DNA of 64,000 nucleotides from contig PPXM03000001.1 in NCBI GenBank assembly GCA_003707065.3, positions 1,178,001 to 1,242,000 of the forward strand, given 5' to 3'. Each line of letters opens with the position of its first letter. Positions within the stretch are counted from its first letter, which is position 1. This document shows positions 22,889-34,234 of this stretch, piece by piece. The position numbers and the translations under genes were made by a program. This stretch comes from Trigonopsis variabilis. Its lineage: Eukaryota > Ascomycota > Trigonopsidomycetes > Trigonopsidales > Trigonopsidaceae. The notes under the pieces are model-generated. The model was given only the letters and a program-made list of their open reading frames with translations, did not search any database and was not told the DNA's origin.

Positions 22889-24803
22889 TGACGGTCGGCC
22901 AGTGGTAATACCCAACGATTAGCAAGGTTCAGATGGCCCGGTCGAGGATTCGAATCAGCCTTGATCGGTTAAAAAATATAGAAGAGTGATGGGCAAAACA
23001 AGCAGCTTTGGCTTATTTTATTGTGTAGTTTTGCCATTTGCTTGAGGTGGGGTGTAAAATCACACCACCTAGTGGTCTCATTGATACGGGGCCTTACTGC
23101 GTCTACCAACTGGGAACGACAGGCCATGAAACATGTGACGACAGTTTGCACTGGCAACGACTGATCTTAATCGAGCGGTTGCTCATGTGTATTCGTTGAT
23201 GCTGCTTTTGCGAGATGCCTTGGAATACAGTGGAGTATCTACTATACAAGCACTTGGAAGTGTCTTCGAATATGACACGCTTACTGGACTTCCTTTCTAT
23301 CTCACGTGACCTGTAAAATAGGCTTCCTGATCTGGCTTATGTAAGTGAGACCAGAAGGTTTTGAGAGTTAGTCGATAAGTCATTCCACACATGCATGGTC
23401 TTATCGAACAGGCCACATTGTATCTAAGCTTAAGTTATGGGGACACTATAGCTATATCAGTCATTGTGGAGATGCTTGGGTATTGCGTCCCATAGCTCGA
23501 TTAGGATTTTTTAGTCTCACTCTCTTGATCATTCCATGGTCGTTCGCACACGTCTGCCCCTCTTTAGCCGTTTTGGGATTTTCTTTTGTAGCTTCGATCG
23601 CATCCCAGCTCTCAGTCGATCGGGTGCTCTCCTTATTGCGAAGAACACGACGACATAAGTCTCATTTAGAAAATTTTAAACTATGACTTATCCATCATGA
23701 TCTTGGGCTCTCCTTTTCGACACCGTCTTCGCCAATACTTGAAGTAATGGTGCCCCATATTGTCATTACAGAGGGACGACTGGTCTAGACACAGTACGGT
23801 GCGTTCGCCCAACGGTCCTCGATACCTTCGATGGCTATGTATGAAGCCATGGCGTTCCTAGACATGGACGTGTCTAGTGCAGAAACTGTCATAACTGACG
23901 ATTCCTTGTGGATCCTAGAGGACTTATACAAATAAACATATCCTAATGTGGATCTCGAAAACACAGAGTGCTAGTTTGCTTCCGCTTTGCAGTACTGTGA
24001 TGTGTGTTTGTGATTGTGTCTTCTGCCTCGGCATTGTTGCCGACCTCCATCTTCTGGCGTGAGCTTTTCAACTGTCATTAGGGTCTATACTCCATAGTCG
24101 TATTGGACTTTCTTTGGGTCTACAGTATGTTCATTCTGTGCTTTGAGGGAATATGTACCATGGAGGTCCTGCTGGCACGATCTCTTGCTCCCACTGTACA
24201 GTTTGTGACGTCTAGATGCGAATTCCTCTTTCCTGGTTTTCGTAGTAGCTCGTAGAATTCTGAAACTTCTATATCGCATCAACGACGTGAGCCATGCCCT
24301 CTTCTTCCTCTGTACTTTTATGATCTCGGGCTGACGCCCTGCTGACTCCCGCATGATCCACCGATTCTCTGGTACAGCTTAGAACTAACGATACCTGTCG
24401 ATTCAAGTTATTACGCCATTGTTTACGTCTCGTGTTAACAGGGACAACTCTTCGTGCAAAGTTCATCTGGTCTAACTTTTTTCTCCTCTTCTCGACCAGC
24501 CCCCATTAGGGTTGCATAGTCTCTGCCTCCATAGTAATTAGCCTAAGCATTACCAGTAGGACGAGCAACAAGTGAAAGACCTATTCTACTATGTACCCAA
24601 TATCACCAAGCCGACAGTAGGAATACAAAGCCAGCAGTCTCCCAGGATTTCATACAAGACATTTCGACAGTGAGTCATAAGAACCAGAGGGGTTGTCAAG
24701 AGCCTTAGATAAGCGGCTGCACGTGACCTGTTTCGCCCCTATCCCAACTGATATTGTCGTTGTTTCGCGATATCATTGCCACCTCTCACCGTCTTGATTA
24801 TCC
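22889..24803. other. 1.9 kb intergenic region between HEM13 and ATG8
   Basis: This divergent gap holds the HEM13 and ATG8 promoters. A short hydrophobic frame ends near 23686 (FFSLTLLIIPWSFAHVCPSL) but has no ATG start of its own and no family match. I treat it as unsupported. No RNA gene or repeat is seen. Confidence 0.5.
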
Positions 24804-25459
<656 letters not shown>

Positions 25460-25499
25460 GATACAATAGTTTGCACCTCGGTTCAATTGTTCGGTTGTG

Positions 25500-25530
25500 T
25501 TTTTTTTTTCTTTTTTTTTTCTCTTTTTCC
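25500..25530 (+). repeat. Pyrimidine (poly-T) tract
   Basis: An almost pure T tract with a few C residues, 41 bp after the ATG8 stop and between convergent ATG8 and mS33. It is probably part of a 3' end region; no specific function is shown. Confidence 0.7.
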
Positions 25531-25693
25531 TGGGTACACTACAAACGAACTTAAATGCTTTACACTGGCAAGCACATCGTAGACCTTTATCAGCCGAATA
25601 TCACATCCCAGGCCACTGATCTCCTTAAAGATGAATCCCACGATCATCCGTAGTGCTTCCACCCAAGAATGCCGTTGCTTATATACAGTAGTT

Positions 25694-26093
25694 TCACTTG
25701 CGACCCTTGGCAGCAGATTTCTCCTTCTTCTTGGCAGGAGCACCTTTTCCACGTCTCCGTCGTCTATTGATTAGCTCGATCGTCCTTGGTCACTTACGCA
25801 TCGACCATGCCCATCCGATATTCTTCCTTCACATCGTGCATGTCCAGCATAGGGAATGATTCTTTCATATCGCGGAACTTGAATGGAAGAGCAGCTGGAT
25901 AATATGATTTCAGCGAATCACCGACCAATCGCCGTCGAAGGAATTTCACTCCTGTGCGCGCACCGCTGGGTTCTCCAGGAACCTTCAACGGCTCGGTCCG
26001 GAATATCTTTGCGCTCTCGACGTATACAGCTTTCAGTCGATCGTATGATAGTTTCGACAAGCGCTCCAGGCTCTGCCGTGCTGTACTCGGCAT
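25694..26093 (-). CDS. RSM27: Mitochondrial small ribosomal subunit protein mS33
   Basis: Component of the mitochondrial 37S subunit. Model: complement of 26093-25798 and 25763-25694, 121 residues, with a 34-nt intron (GTAAGT...GCTAATCAATAG). The N-terminus is MPSTARQSLERLSKLSYDRL. The conserved centre is GVKFLRRRLVGDSLKSYYP, then MLDMHDVKEEYRMGMVDA. The second exon adds the basic tail RRRRGKGAPAKKKEKSAAKG, matching the Lys/Arg-rich end of yeast Rsm27. The start ATG at 26093 is the one preceding the family N-terminus. Confidence 0.93.
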
Positions 26094-26307
26094 TGTGAAA
26101 ATTTGGTTGCTAGGTTGACAGAGCTGGCGGTGAAGGAGCAACGACCTGACTTCCACGGGAGCCAGTAACGCTCCTTAGAAGAACCAACTACTACGGCTGG
26201 ATCCATAATGAGTGGACAAGTTACAGGGACTACAGGATACTGACATATAAGGCTCGTAATCTATTGACATTGCGGCACGAGAAATAGAACAGCGCCATTG
26301 AGTACGC

Positions 26308-28062
26308 TTAGAGCTTGGCACCGACGAGCTTAGCAAAGGCATCAGTGGAGAACGACTTGGGGCGCTCGATGGGAAGACCGTAAGCGCGGTCGATAATGAG
26401 AGCGGGAAGGACACCGAAGGCACGGGCGACACCGAAGAGGACGGTGTAGAAGGATTGCTCGGTAAGTCCGTAGTATTGGAGAAGGACACCAGAGTGAGAG
26501 TCCACATTGGGCCAGGGGTTCTTGGTCTTACCTTGCTTGGTAAGGACACCAGGAGCGACCTCGTAGATCTTGGAAACAAGCTTGAAGAGATCGTAGTCGG
26601 GAAGGTGCTTGAGAGCGAACTCACGTTGGGCGGTGTAACGAGGATCGGTCTTTCGGAGGACGGCGTGGCCGTAACCGGGGATGACACGACCAGAGTTGAG
26701 GGTGTCCCAAAGATACTTCTCGAGTTGCTCGGTGGTGGGGGTGGTACCGATCTCCTTCTTAAGGGTCATGATCCATTCAAGGACCTCTTGGTTGGCACGG
26801 CCGTGGAGAGGACCGGCAAGACCGTCCATACCCCCGGCGAAGGAAAGGTAAGGGGAGGAAAGGGCGGAGCCGATAAGGTGGGTGGTGTGGGCAGACACGT
26901 TACCACCCTCGTGGTCGGAGTGGATGGTGAGGTAGAGGCGCATGAGTTCAATGAACTCGTTGTTGCCGCTGAAGCCAAGGAGATGGGCCAAGTTGTAACC
27001 ATAATCCTTGTCCTTGTCAACGGAGGCGACCTTGCCATCCTTGAAGACGTTGCGGTAGATCTTAGCCGCGATCACGGGGAGCTTGGCAAGAAGATCGATA
27101 CAGTCTTCATAGGTGTAGTGCCAGTACTCCTTCTTGTTGACGCCCTTCTCGTAGGCCTTGGCGAAAACAGACTCGGACTCCATGGCGTTGATGGCAATGG
27201 AGAATTGGGCCATGGGATGGAGGTTTTGGGGGCAGGTGTCGAGGAGATCGACGACGTGCTTGGGCAGCTCGGATCGAGCAGCGAGCTCGGCAGAGAAAGC
27301 CTTGGTCTGGGCCTCGGTGGGGATCTCACCGGTCAAAAGCAACCAGAAAAGGGCTTCAGGAAGGGGCTCCTCTCCGCCAGGGGCCTTGGGGAGGACCTTT
27401 TGGATCTCAGGGATAGTTCGGCCCCGGAATCGGATACCCTCCTCGGGGTCTAGAACGGAACCTTCCCAGACAAGACCCTTGATTCCACGCATACCACCGT
27501 AGGCTTGGTCAAGCAAGACATCGCCAATTTTCTGTCGGTTAGCCTGAGCTGGGGATGACGCGCTTCGGATTGGACGGCTCACATGTCATGGCAACGTCAT
27601 GGTTACACTGGCCGTCCCGGCGAGCCAATCAGAAAGCCAACCCGAGACGAGAGGAAAAAAACGATAGAAGATGATCAATTGAAGCAGAAAATAGTCGCAA
27701 CAAGTAAACTTGTACCAGAAAATGAGCACACTGCAATCAAGCATCCTCAGGCCAATCATGTCTCGGCCAGCCGTGCCATGGATGTCTAGCGCTCTTGCTA
27801 GTCGATCCGTCCAATAACCCAAGCAATGGCGAACAAACTTACAGTGTGACCATAGCCCTTTCGGAGTTTCTTGATCTGCTCAACCTTCTCGGGGTAGACG
27901 GCAGCGAATCGTTCCTTGAGGGTCTAAACCAGTCAGATCAAATCCATCCATCGCGATACTCACAGGCTCGCCCGAAGTAGAGTAGGCCCGCATGGCCAAG
28001 CGGGATGTGCGAAGGCACGAGACGTTAGTTCTCGAAGCTCGAATAGCGCGAACAGAAGACAT
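26308..28062 (-). CDS. CIT1: Citrate synthase, mitochondrial
   Basis: Condenses acetyl-CoA and oxaloacetate to citrate in the TCA cycle. Three exons on the minus strand: 28062-27964, 27923-27843 and 27531-26308, 467 residues. Exon 1 encodes a basic mitochondrial presequence ([20 protein letters not shown]). Introns are 40 and 311 nt. Type II citrate synthase blocks are clear: [103 protein letters not shown] (catalytic His) and [17 protein letters not shown] (catalytic Asp). Strong codon bias suggests high expression and produces a long antisense open frame. A CCG-N6-CGG motif lies about 85-95 bp upstream of the start. Confidence 0.97.
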
Positions 28063-28126
28063 TGGTGTGTGTAGAAAGCTAAGTGGACGACGAAGAGTTT
28101 AAGTACTAACCCCGGCAGCAACCTTT

Positions 28127-28158
28127 GAGCCGCAACCCCCGGCTACCCGCAAAACCGG
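28127..28158 (+). promoter_or_regulatory. Putative zinc-cluster-type element upstream of CIT1
   Basis: GAGCCGCAAC at 28127-28136 followed by TACCCGCAAAACCGG at 28144-28158 (CCG-N6-CGG). Both parts resemble elements in front of the two acyl-CoA synthetase genes at 58.6 and 62.1 kb. It lies about 65-95 bp upstream of the CIT1 start codon and is inverted relative to that gene. A Zn2Cys6 regulator is a guess from the paired CCG/CGG triplets. Confidence 0.4.
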
Positions 28159-29371
28159 ATTATCCTGGGGCAGGGACAAGATACTGAAATGAGTATAGAG
28201 GGGCTTAAAATTATGCTTTACCTGCTACTTTCTCTAGATCGAGTGTGCGTTGAGTGCATTGACTTGTGGTTGTCTACTTTTCATCCTTTCTCTCGGTGTG
28301 ACCGGTTTATCCGATGATGTCGATAGCCTGCCCCTTGCGACCGTGAGACAAGCTATAGGCTTTATTGGTTAGGGATGGGATGTTATATTAGATTCACCAT
28401 ACGTCGTGTACCTTGAAGCTCTGGATAATACGGCTAGATGCCTTGCTGGTTGAATATGATGGGGTCATCCCTTCACCCTTTGTCTAGACTCCAACACGAT
28501 TGCCTCAGCGAGCCGTACACCGGAACGATGCGATCTCCCAGGCTGGATCATCTTTTTACCTCTGTGTCGTCTGATCCATGTCAACTCTTTTATTATAGTA
28601 ATCCCGTCTGATATCCATTCTCCTTAAACTGAATTTACGTCATGTTAATATAGCCGTACGTATCATTACCCCGGATTCCAGTGGACCCCATTTTGCCGTG
28701 CCGGTCTTGTCCTTTGTGAAGTCGTGATAATGTGGGTCCTGGTTGCCGAGTCTTGGTCACATGATGGATTGACTCTATTGGCCGCTTTAGGTAATATATA
28801 GTTTCGGAGCAAAGGCAGTGGCCCCCACGTAGGCCCTACATGTGCATTGTTGTTCAGACGCTTCAGGCGCGACTTGTGGCGGCTTGGATATTTTGTAGAC
28901 ATTTCGTAGTTATCGTCTTGTCCTCGATTACACATTTACTGACTAAAGACTTTTAATCCTGTCAAAGGTTTTCTTAGTTCCATTTTGGGAGTGTGGGGGA
29001 GATCCACTTACTCTAGACGTTTATAGTAGTGAAGCATTTGACGACGCGACTCGGAAAAAATTTCTACAACTTGTTTTAAGTATTGATCCATATAAGGGGG
29101 TATCTGCCTATGACGCTAGACACATTTTCTACAACATCAGCACAATTTGATTATTTATCTTAGGAGAATCCCATCGATTAAATGTAGCCACGACGCTCAT
29201 AATAGTGGCCGTCTGCTTTGAAGAGTCTGTAGCAGTGAAACCAGGGGCAAATAAGCAGGGGTGATAGCCGGTTGTTGATGAAATCATATAACTTCAGACT
29301 GCAAGATAGCCGAGGAATGCTACGGTTCCAAGGCGAAGATAGCCGGCCGAGGTGCGCAGACACAGGCAGCT

Positions 29372-29512
29372 ATGTCACAAAACGAACGTCATACGGTACA
29401 TGACCAAAACATACTAGCTGTAAAAGCAAGAGCAAAAGAGCTCTCAGATGAAGAGCTTAGTGGGAGAATCAACTGTGGATATGCCAGGGATCTCAACGAG
29501 CGATTGATGTAA
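29372..29512 (+). CDS. Possible 46-residue small protein
   Basis: An ATG-initiated frame starting MSQNERHTVHDQNILAVKAR and ending NCGYARDLNERLM. It is charged and predicted helical, with protein-like composition. A frame of this length is not rare by chance and I do not recognise the sequence, so it is only a candidate. It could also be an upstream frame of the Seb1/Nrd1 transcript. Confidence 0.2.
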   Translation: MSQNERHTVHDQNILAVKARAKELSDEELSGRINCGYARDLNERLM

Positions 29513-29656
29513 CAGCTAGGCGATCGTTGTACTGCGGGCGCCCACTCGCATTGCAGGCGCAGGGCAATAGAGGCGATTTGGCATCACCATGGCAACACCA
29601 GACTATATTAAGGGCAGGGGGCGAAAAAACTTCTCTTCGTCAAAGTATCATCTCGG

Positions 29657-29734
29657 CAACTTTAGGTTAAGGATTGTCTTGACATTTAAATCCATCAACG
29701 TTAGGTGAAAGGTTATTTTGACATTAACATCTCA
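29657..29734 (+). repeat. Imperfect 39-bp tandem repeat
   Basis: Two adjacent copies share CAAC(T/G)TTAGGT(T/G)AA, then a GG(A)TT...TTGACATT(T)AA core. The repeat sits in the upstream region of the Seb1/Nrd1 gene. It may be a duplicated regulatory segment; no function is demonstrated. Confidence 0.6.
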
Positions 29735-29961
29735 TTATCGGGCTGTTGTATTATCGGAATCTAAGATAACTGCGTATTAGCACATATTGACGCTGCTCAA
29801 TACTAGATTCTACCTTAGGCTTTAGATCACGCCATCAGTAGGTGTAGATCTAGATAATCTTTCTCGTTCTACTTAAATCCTCGTTGGTATAGCCGATTGT
29901 CACCGGCTGGTTTATATTTCCTACGCTTGCTCTGGACTTATATCCGTAACTTGAGAGACTA

Positions 29962-31906
29962 ATGTCGTCCCCTGTAGCGGAGTTTGAGCAACTTCTTAAT
30001 AGCTTGTTGGAGGTCAAGGCTCCCGGAGTGTCTGGATCCAAGATCAGAAAACTCACCGAGATTGCTCTTTCTAATCCTGAGGTAAGAAGAGCCATTTACC
30101 TACTGAACTAACATCGTCTAGCTTGAAAATGATTTGATAAATGCGTTGGACGCTCATTTCAAACGTACGCCGGGCTCTCATAAGCTCGGAGTCCTCTATG
30201 TTGTAGACGCAATCGTTCGCGCCTTTGTGGAGGAAACCAAGAAACCCGAGCCCAATCCCAACTACGCTTCCGGAGTCAGTAAAATCACTGGCATAGTAAC
30301 CAGTTTAATGTCGGATATCTGTGCAACCGCTCCAGCTGATCAGGCGGACAAGATCCGCAAGATGGTTGATATCTGGGAAAGAGCTGAAACCTTTCCTCCT
30401 CAAGTACTTTCGGCAATTAGAGATAACAGCCTATTTAGAGTCCAACCTCCTGCGCCTCCCGCTAACGAACCTACTGTCAGAGCCCAGCCCCAACCCCAGA
30501 AGCCCGCCGATACTGCTTCGGTTCTTCAAGCTCTGGCTCAGTTAGCAAAACCTGACCAAGCTCAAGTCTCGGCAACTCCTCCTACTCCTAGCCAACCGCC
30601 AGTGCAGCAAACTCAACCCCAAGCTCCATATGGTCTACCTCAGACTAGCTTGCCTGCCCAACCTACCCCTCCTTCGCAGTCCAATCCTCAATCCCAACCC
30701 AACTTGGCTGCCATCATTGCTTCTCTAGCAGGTGGTGCCGGAGCGGTTCCTCCTCCTCCATCCAACGTGGGTGGAATCGCCCCTCCACTTAATCTGCCTG
30801 GTATTCCTCAGCCGCCCGCCAATATGGGGGCTGCTCCTCCTCCTCCTGCACCGGGTGCCAACCCCCAACTAGCATTGATCCAACTTCTGCTTCAACAAGG
30901 CGTCCCTCTAAGCCAAATCACCCAGATCCTGTCTGCAGCTGGCGGTGCAGGTGCAGGTGTCATACCTCCCCCTACTTCGGGGTGGGTGCCTCCGACAGAC
31001 TCATCCAGACACGATCCCAGGAGATCCCGATCGAGATCACGTTCTCCTGGACGAGGGTCTCGATCGCCTCGTGGGTTTCGAGGCCGAAGTCCTTCAAGAG
31101 ACGAGCGTCTTGATAGTCCCGAGATTCGTCCCCGCCAGATCACATACGACAGAAGCATACCGCCTCACACCATCAAAGTCTTCTCTCGAACGTTGTTTGT
31201 TGGTGGAATCTCCCACCACGTGAACGAAGAGCGATTGACTCAGATCTTCCAACAATACGGCAGAGTGCAGAGTATAATCCTCAACAAGGATAAGCGTCAT
31301 GCATTTGTCAAGATTCTTACCCGAGCTGAAGCAGAAGTCTGCAAGTTGAAGCTTGAAACATACGAAAACGGGGACGTGACGCTGCGAACCCGATGGGGCG
31401 TTGGCTTTGGACCTCGAGATTGTTCAAATTACCAGACTGGCATCTCAATCATTCCCATATCCCGTCTTACAGATGCTGATCGCAAGTGGCTCGTTACTGC
31501 TGAGTTTGGAGGAACGGGTGGTCGTCCGCTGGAGGAGTACATGTCTCTTGAGGAGCCCGATATTGAGATCGGCGCTGGCGTGAGCTCAAAGGCCATCTCG
31601 AGACGGATGCCTACGAATTCAGGGAAAATGGGCCCTCGATCTACTCGGGTTGAGAAACGTCAACAGCAACAACAGCAATTCGAGGAACAAATCAGTGGTA
31701 TTCTCGGAGCCATGGGAGTGCCCAATGGGGCCAACAGCGCTGGGGCCGTGGCTTCTACAGCTCCTGCCACCAATCCCTTAGGCAGTGTTCCATTGCCCTC
31801 AGCTCAGTCTGGCGGGGCAGGTCAAGGATTTGCTGGATTCCCATATGGGCTTCCCGGTCTGCCTGCTGAGCTATTCCAGCCTCAACGTCAACCGCCATCG
31901 CAGTAG
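29962..31906 (+). CDS. SEB1: Seb1/Nrd1-type CTD-interacting transcription termination factor
   Basis: Nuclear RNA-binding protein that reads the phosphorylated Pol II C-terminal domain and nascent RNA to guide termination and polyadenylation. Model: 29962-30081 joined to 30122-31906, 634 residues; 40-nt intron (GTAAGA, ACTAACATCGTCTAG). The CID covers about residues 1-150 (MSSPVAEFEQLLNSLLEVKA, KLGVLYVVDAIVRAFVEETK, DKIRKMVDIWERAETFPPQV). A Pro/Gln-rich linker with PPPPP runs follows, then an Arg/Ser segment (RRSRSRSRSPGRG). The RRM starts at about 400 (RTLFVGGISHHVNEERL), with the Nrd1-specific extension RTRWGVGFGPRDCSNYQTGI and WLVTAEFGGTGGRPLEEYM. The tail is Gln/Pro-rich. The RS segment favours the Seb1 or SCAF-like form. 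Confidence 0.94.
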
Positions 31907-34234
31907 GTTGAGGTTGGATAAGCGAGTTTTGAGTGAGCCATACGTGGAAAGGAACAGTACAATGCTGAAAACGTGTGTTTGATGATATTTTTGTAGACAA
32001 TGGAGCTTGTAATGTCGAGAAAATAGTTATTATTGAGGAATATGCGTAGATGTGATTGGTATTAGTTGTGCCAAGACCAACAAAAATGAGATCTCATGCA
32101 GAGCACATGAGACGCCGATAAAGATATCGTCTATCAGATCCAAAGTCAATTGCAGGGTAACGGCCCGCTCTCGCGTGGGAGAAGCCAAACGATCAAGTCA
32201 AGACGAACTGCGCGGCTAGGACGGTCTGTCGAGGTGTACGGCCAACGCGACACACTCAAGTCGAGGGTGAAAGGGCTCGAGCAGCGATAGCGCTCATTCG
32301 ACAAGATAGCAGACCAGAGAGAGGCCAGAGCAAGCAAGATCCTAGTGATTGCAATGGGATGCAAAGGACAGCAAGGATAGTCAAGCCGGTGAATCCGTAA
32401 CCAGAGACGTCAGTAGTCGGATTCGTACCGGGTCCGCCTCGGAATCGGCTTGAGCGGGTTGCGCCGCACGTCTCAAACAAGGGTCGAGTAAATAGCAAGG
32501 CAAGGCCCAAACCAGCAAAGGGTAAATAGGATAAGGTTGACAAACCTAGTCGGCCCGAGGAGAGTGGAAAACCCTAGTAAGGGCAAGAAAGGGCGGTTAG
32601 AAAGGGTCCAAAGATGAACATTGCAGAGGACCAAGAAAAGGGATCGGGACCAAGGCGAAAAGAGACGCAGGATGGTGAGGGGCCATGGTACGGACCGCCT
32701 GAGGAATGACGTACATGGTTTGGCGCCGGAGTTACCGAGGCCGGCCAGAGATGGCAGTGGAAGCGATGTGGGAAGGAAAAGTGGGAGAATAAGAATTGAC
32801 AGCAGTGAGCAAGACGATGGGAGTGAATAGGAGAGGGAAGGAGGATGACGAGGGACAAGACAGCATAGAAAAGTGAGTGGGATTATTCGGGCACAAGAGG
32901 CAGGCTAGAAAGGACAGTTGACGCAGAATTAGTCGCCTGAGCGAGGTAGCAGTAGGTCGAGACGGCAAGGCACGGCTTGGGTCAGAAAGGCACAGGGCCA
33001 TAATCGGGCGGCAAGAACGCTAACCGTCCAATTGTACCAATGGAATGGATGGAAAAAAATGCTGGGCGCTGGGCGAGTAGATTACGATTGCTGGGGGGTG
33101 AAATGGAAGCGAAAAGATGGCCAAGAAAGAGTAAGAAGAAAAAGAAAAGAGCAAGTATGTGAAGGAGAGCTTAAATCCTGATGAGGCTTTTAAATTTAAC
33201 TCTTTGTAACGCCTGCGCGGCTCTGGTGATCAGAGGTCGAGGATGAGGTCACGCTTATTGCACGACGTAGCGAACAGAGGAGGAAAGGTAACTCGACAAG
33301 GGCAACCACCAGACGAAAAGCCGAGATGGAAACAGAAGCAATGGCGTCGATGATGTTATGGGACCGGTTCTGTTTGAGCGCCAGACAAGATACGAGCAAA
33401 AGAGTAGCCGTTTGCTGTCCCGGTTGCCGTGCGTTCCTCTCAATCGGGTTGTTTGTTTTGGTTGGTGGAACAAGAGCGATAGTTGCGCTATTAAGAAAGA
33501 AGGATGGACGATTGACCACAACAAACAGTCGAAGCTCCCGGAAACCGATAGCTTGTCGGGCCTAAATGGGCTTGCTGTCCTGCTCGTAAACCCAAGCTCG
33601 AGTGGTCGTTGCTTGCAACTCTACAGACAAGGCGGCAGCGAGTGCCCAAAGCAACCAAGGCCAGACACACGCCTGGATGCCTGAACAGTAGAATCCTCGC
33701 AAATGAAACACCATCACCAGTCTACGATGAATTGGTATTGGCTCGACACAGAGTAGGCCCCTAAGTTCTAGCAGCTAGAGATCGAGATAGCCCAAAGAAG
33801 GCGGGAGGTCTTGCAGAAAGAGGGCGGGAAATTAGTAAGGTAAATAATAGAGAGGCCTTAATAGAAAGAGACAAATAAACAAGGTGTGGTTGGATAGCAA
33901 GGACATTACTAGAATAGGGCAAAGGGTGAGGTGCGGCTCGACCCATTAAGTCGAGGCAAGCCAAAACAGGTAACACCCGGCGAGGCCGAGGTTGCCGTGG
34001 ACGACGGGCATGCGATTCCGCCGGTTCCGTTGCGGCCACCCATCGCAGCCTTTAAAAGCCCACCCAATCCTCTTTTCCCTTCTTCTTGTGCCACGACGAC
34101 CAATTGTGTTTAGGAGACGCCTGCTCTAACCCCGAGGTTACATTTGTTCTGTATTATACCAGCAGGTTGCTCGATTCGCCAAATCGCATTTAATTGTTTG
34201 GTTTTAATCTCTTGCCGTCAAGCCGTTAGAAAAA
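31907..34234. other. 2.3 kb purine-skewed region upstream of PMA1
   Basis: This lies between the Seb1/Nrd1 stop and the PMA1 start. From about 32.5 to 33.2 kb, and again at 33.77-33.95 kb, the plus strand is strikingly rich in G and A, with runs such as AAGGGCAAGAAAGGG and AAGAAAAAGAAAAGAG. Just before the ATG the region becomes CT/TTT-rich. Open frames here are short and overlapping. It is probably the long promoter and leader of PMA1; a non-coding transcript is possible. Confidence 0.5.

Larger units (their letters stand above)
28063..29961. other. 1.9 kb divergent intergenic region between CIT1 and the Seb1/Nrd1 gene
   Basis: It holds the CIT1 promoter (motif at 28144-28158), a possible 46-codon open frame at 29372-29512 and a 39-bp imperfect tandem repeat at 29657-29734, 230-300 bp before the Seb1/Nrd1 start. 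No other gene is supported. Confidence 0.5.

Noticed and set aside
22940-22985. GGATTCGAATC resembling a Pol III B box
   Set aside because: The closing pair of the T stem fails and there is no A box upstream, so no tRNA can be built.
23483-23686. Hydrophobic 67-codon frame
   Set aside because: No ATG start, no splice signals that extend it, and no recognisable family. It may be noise despite its membrane-like look.
26455-27453. 332-codon open frame antisense to citrate synthase
   Set aside because: It is an artefact of the strong codon bias of CIT1; the predicted product has no family features and the sense strand is a complete enzyme.
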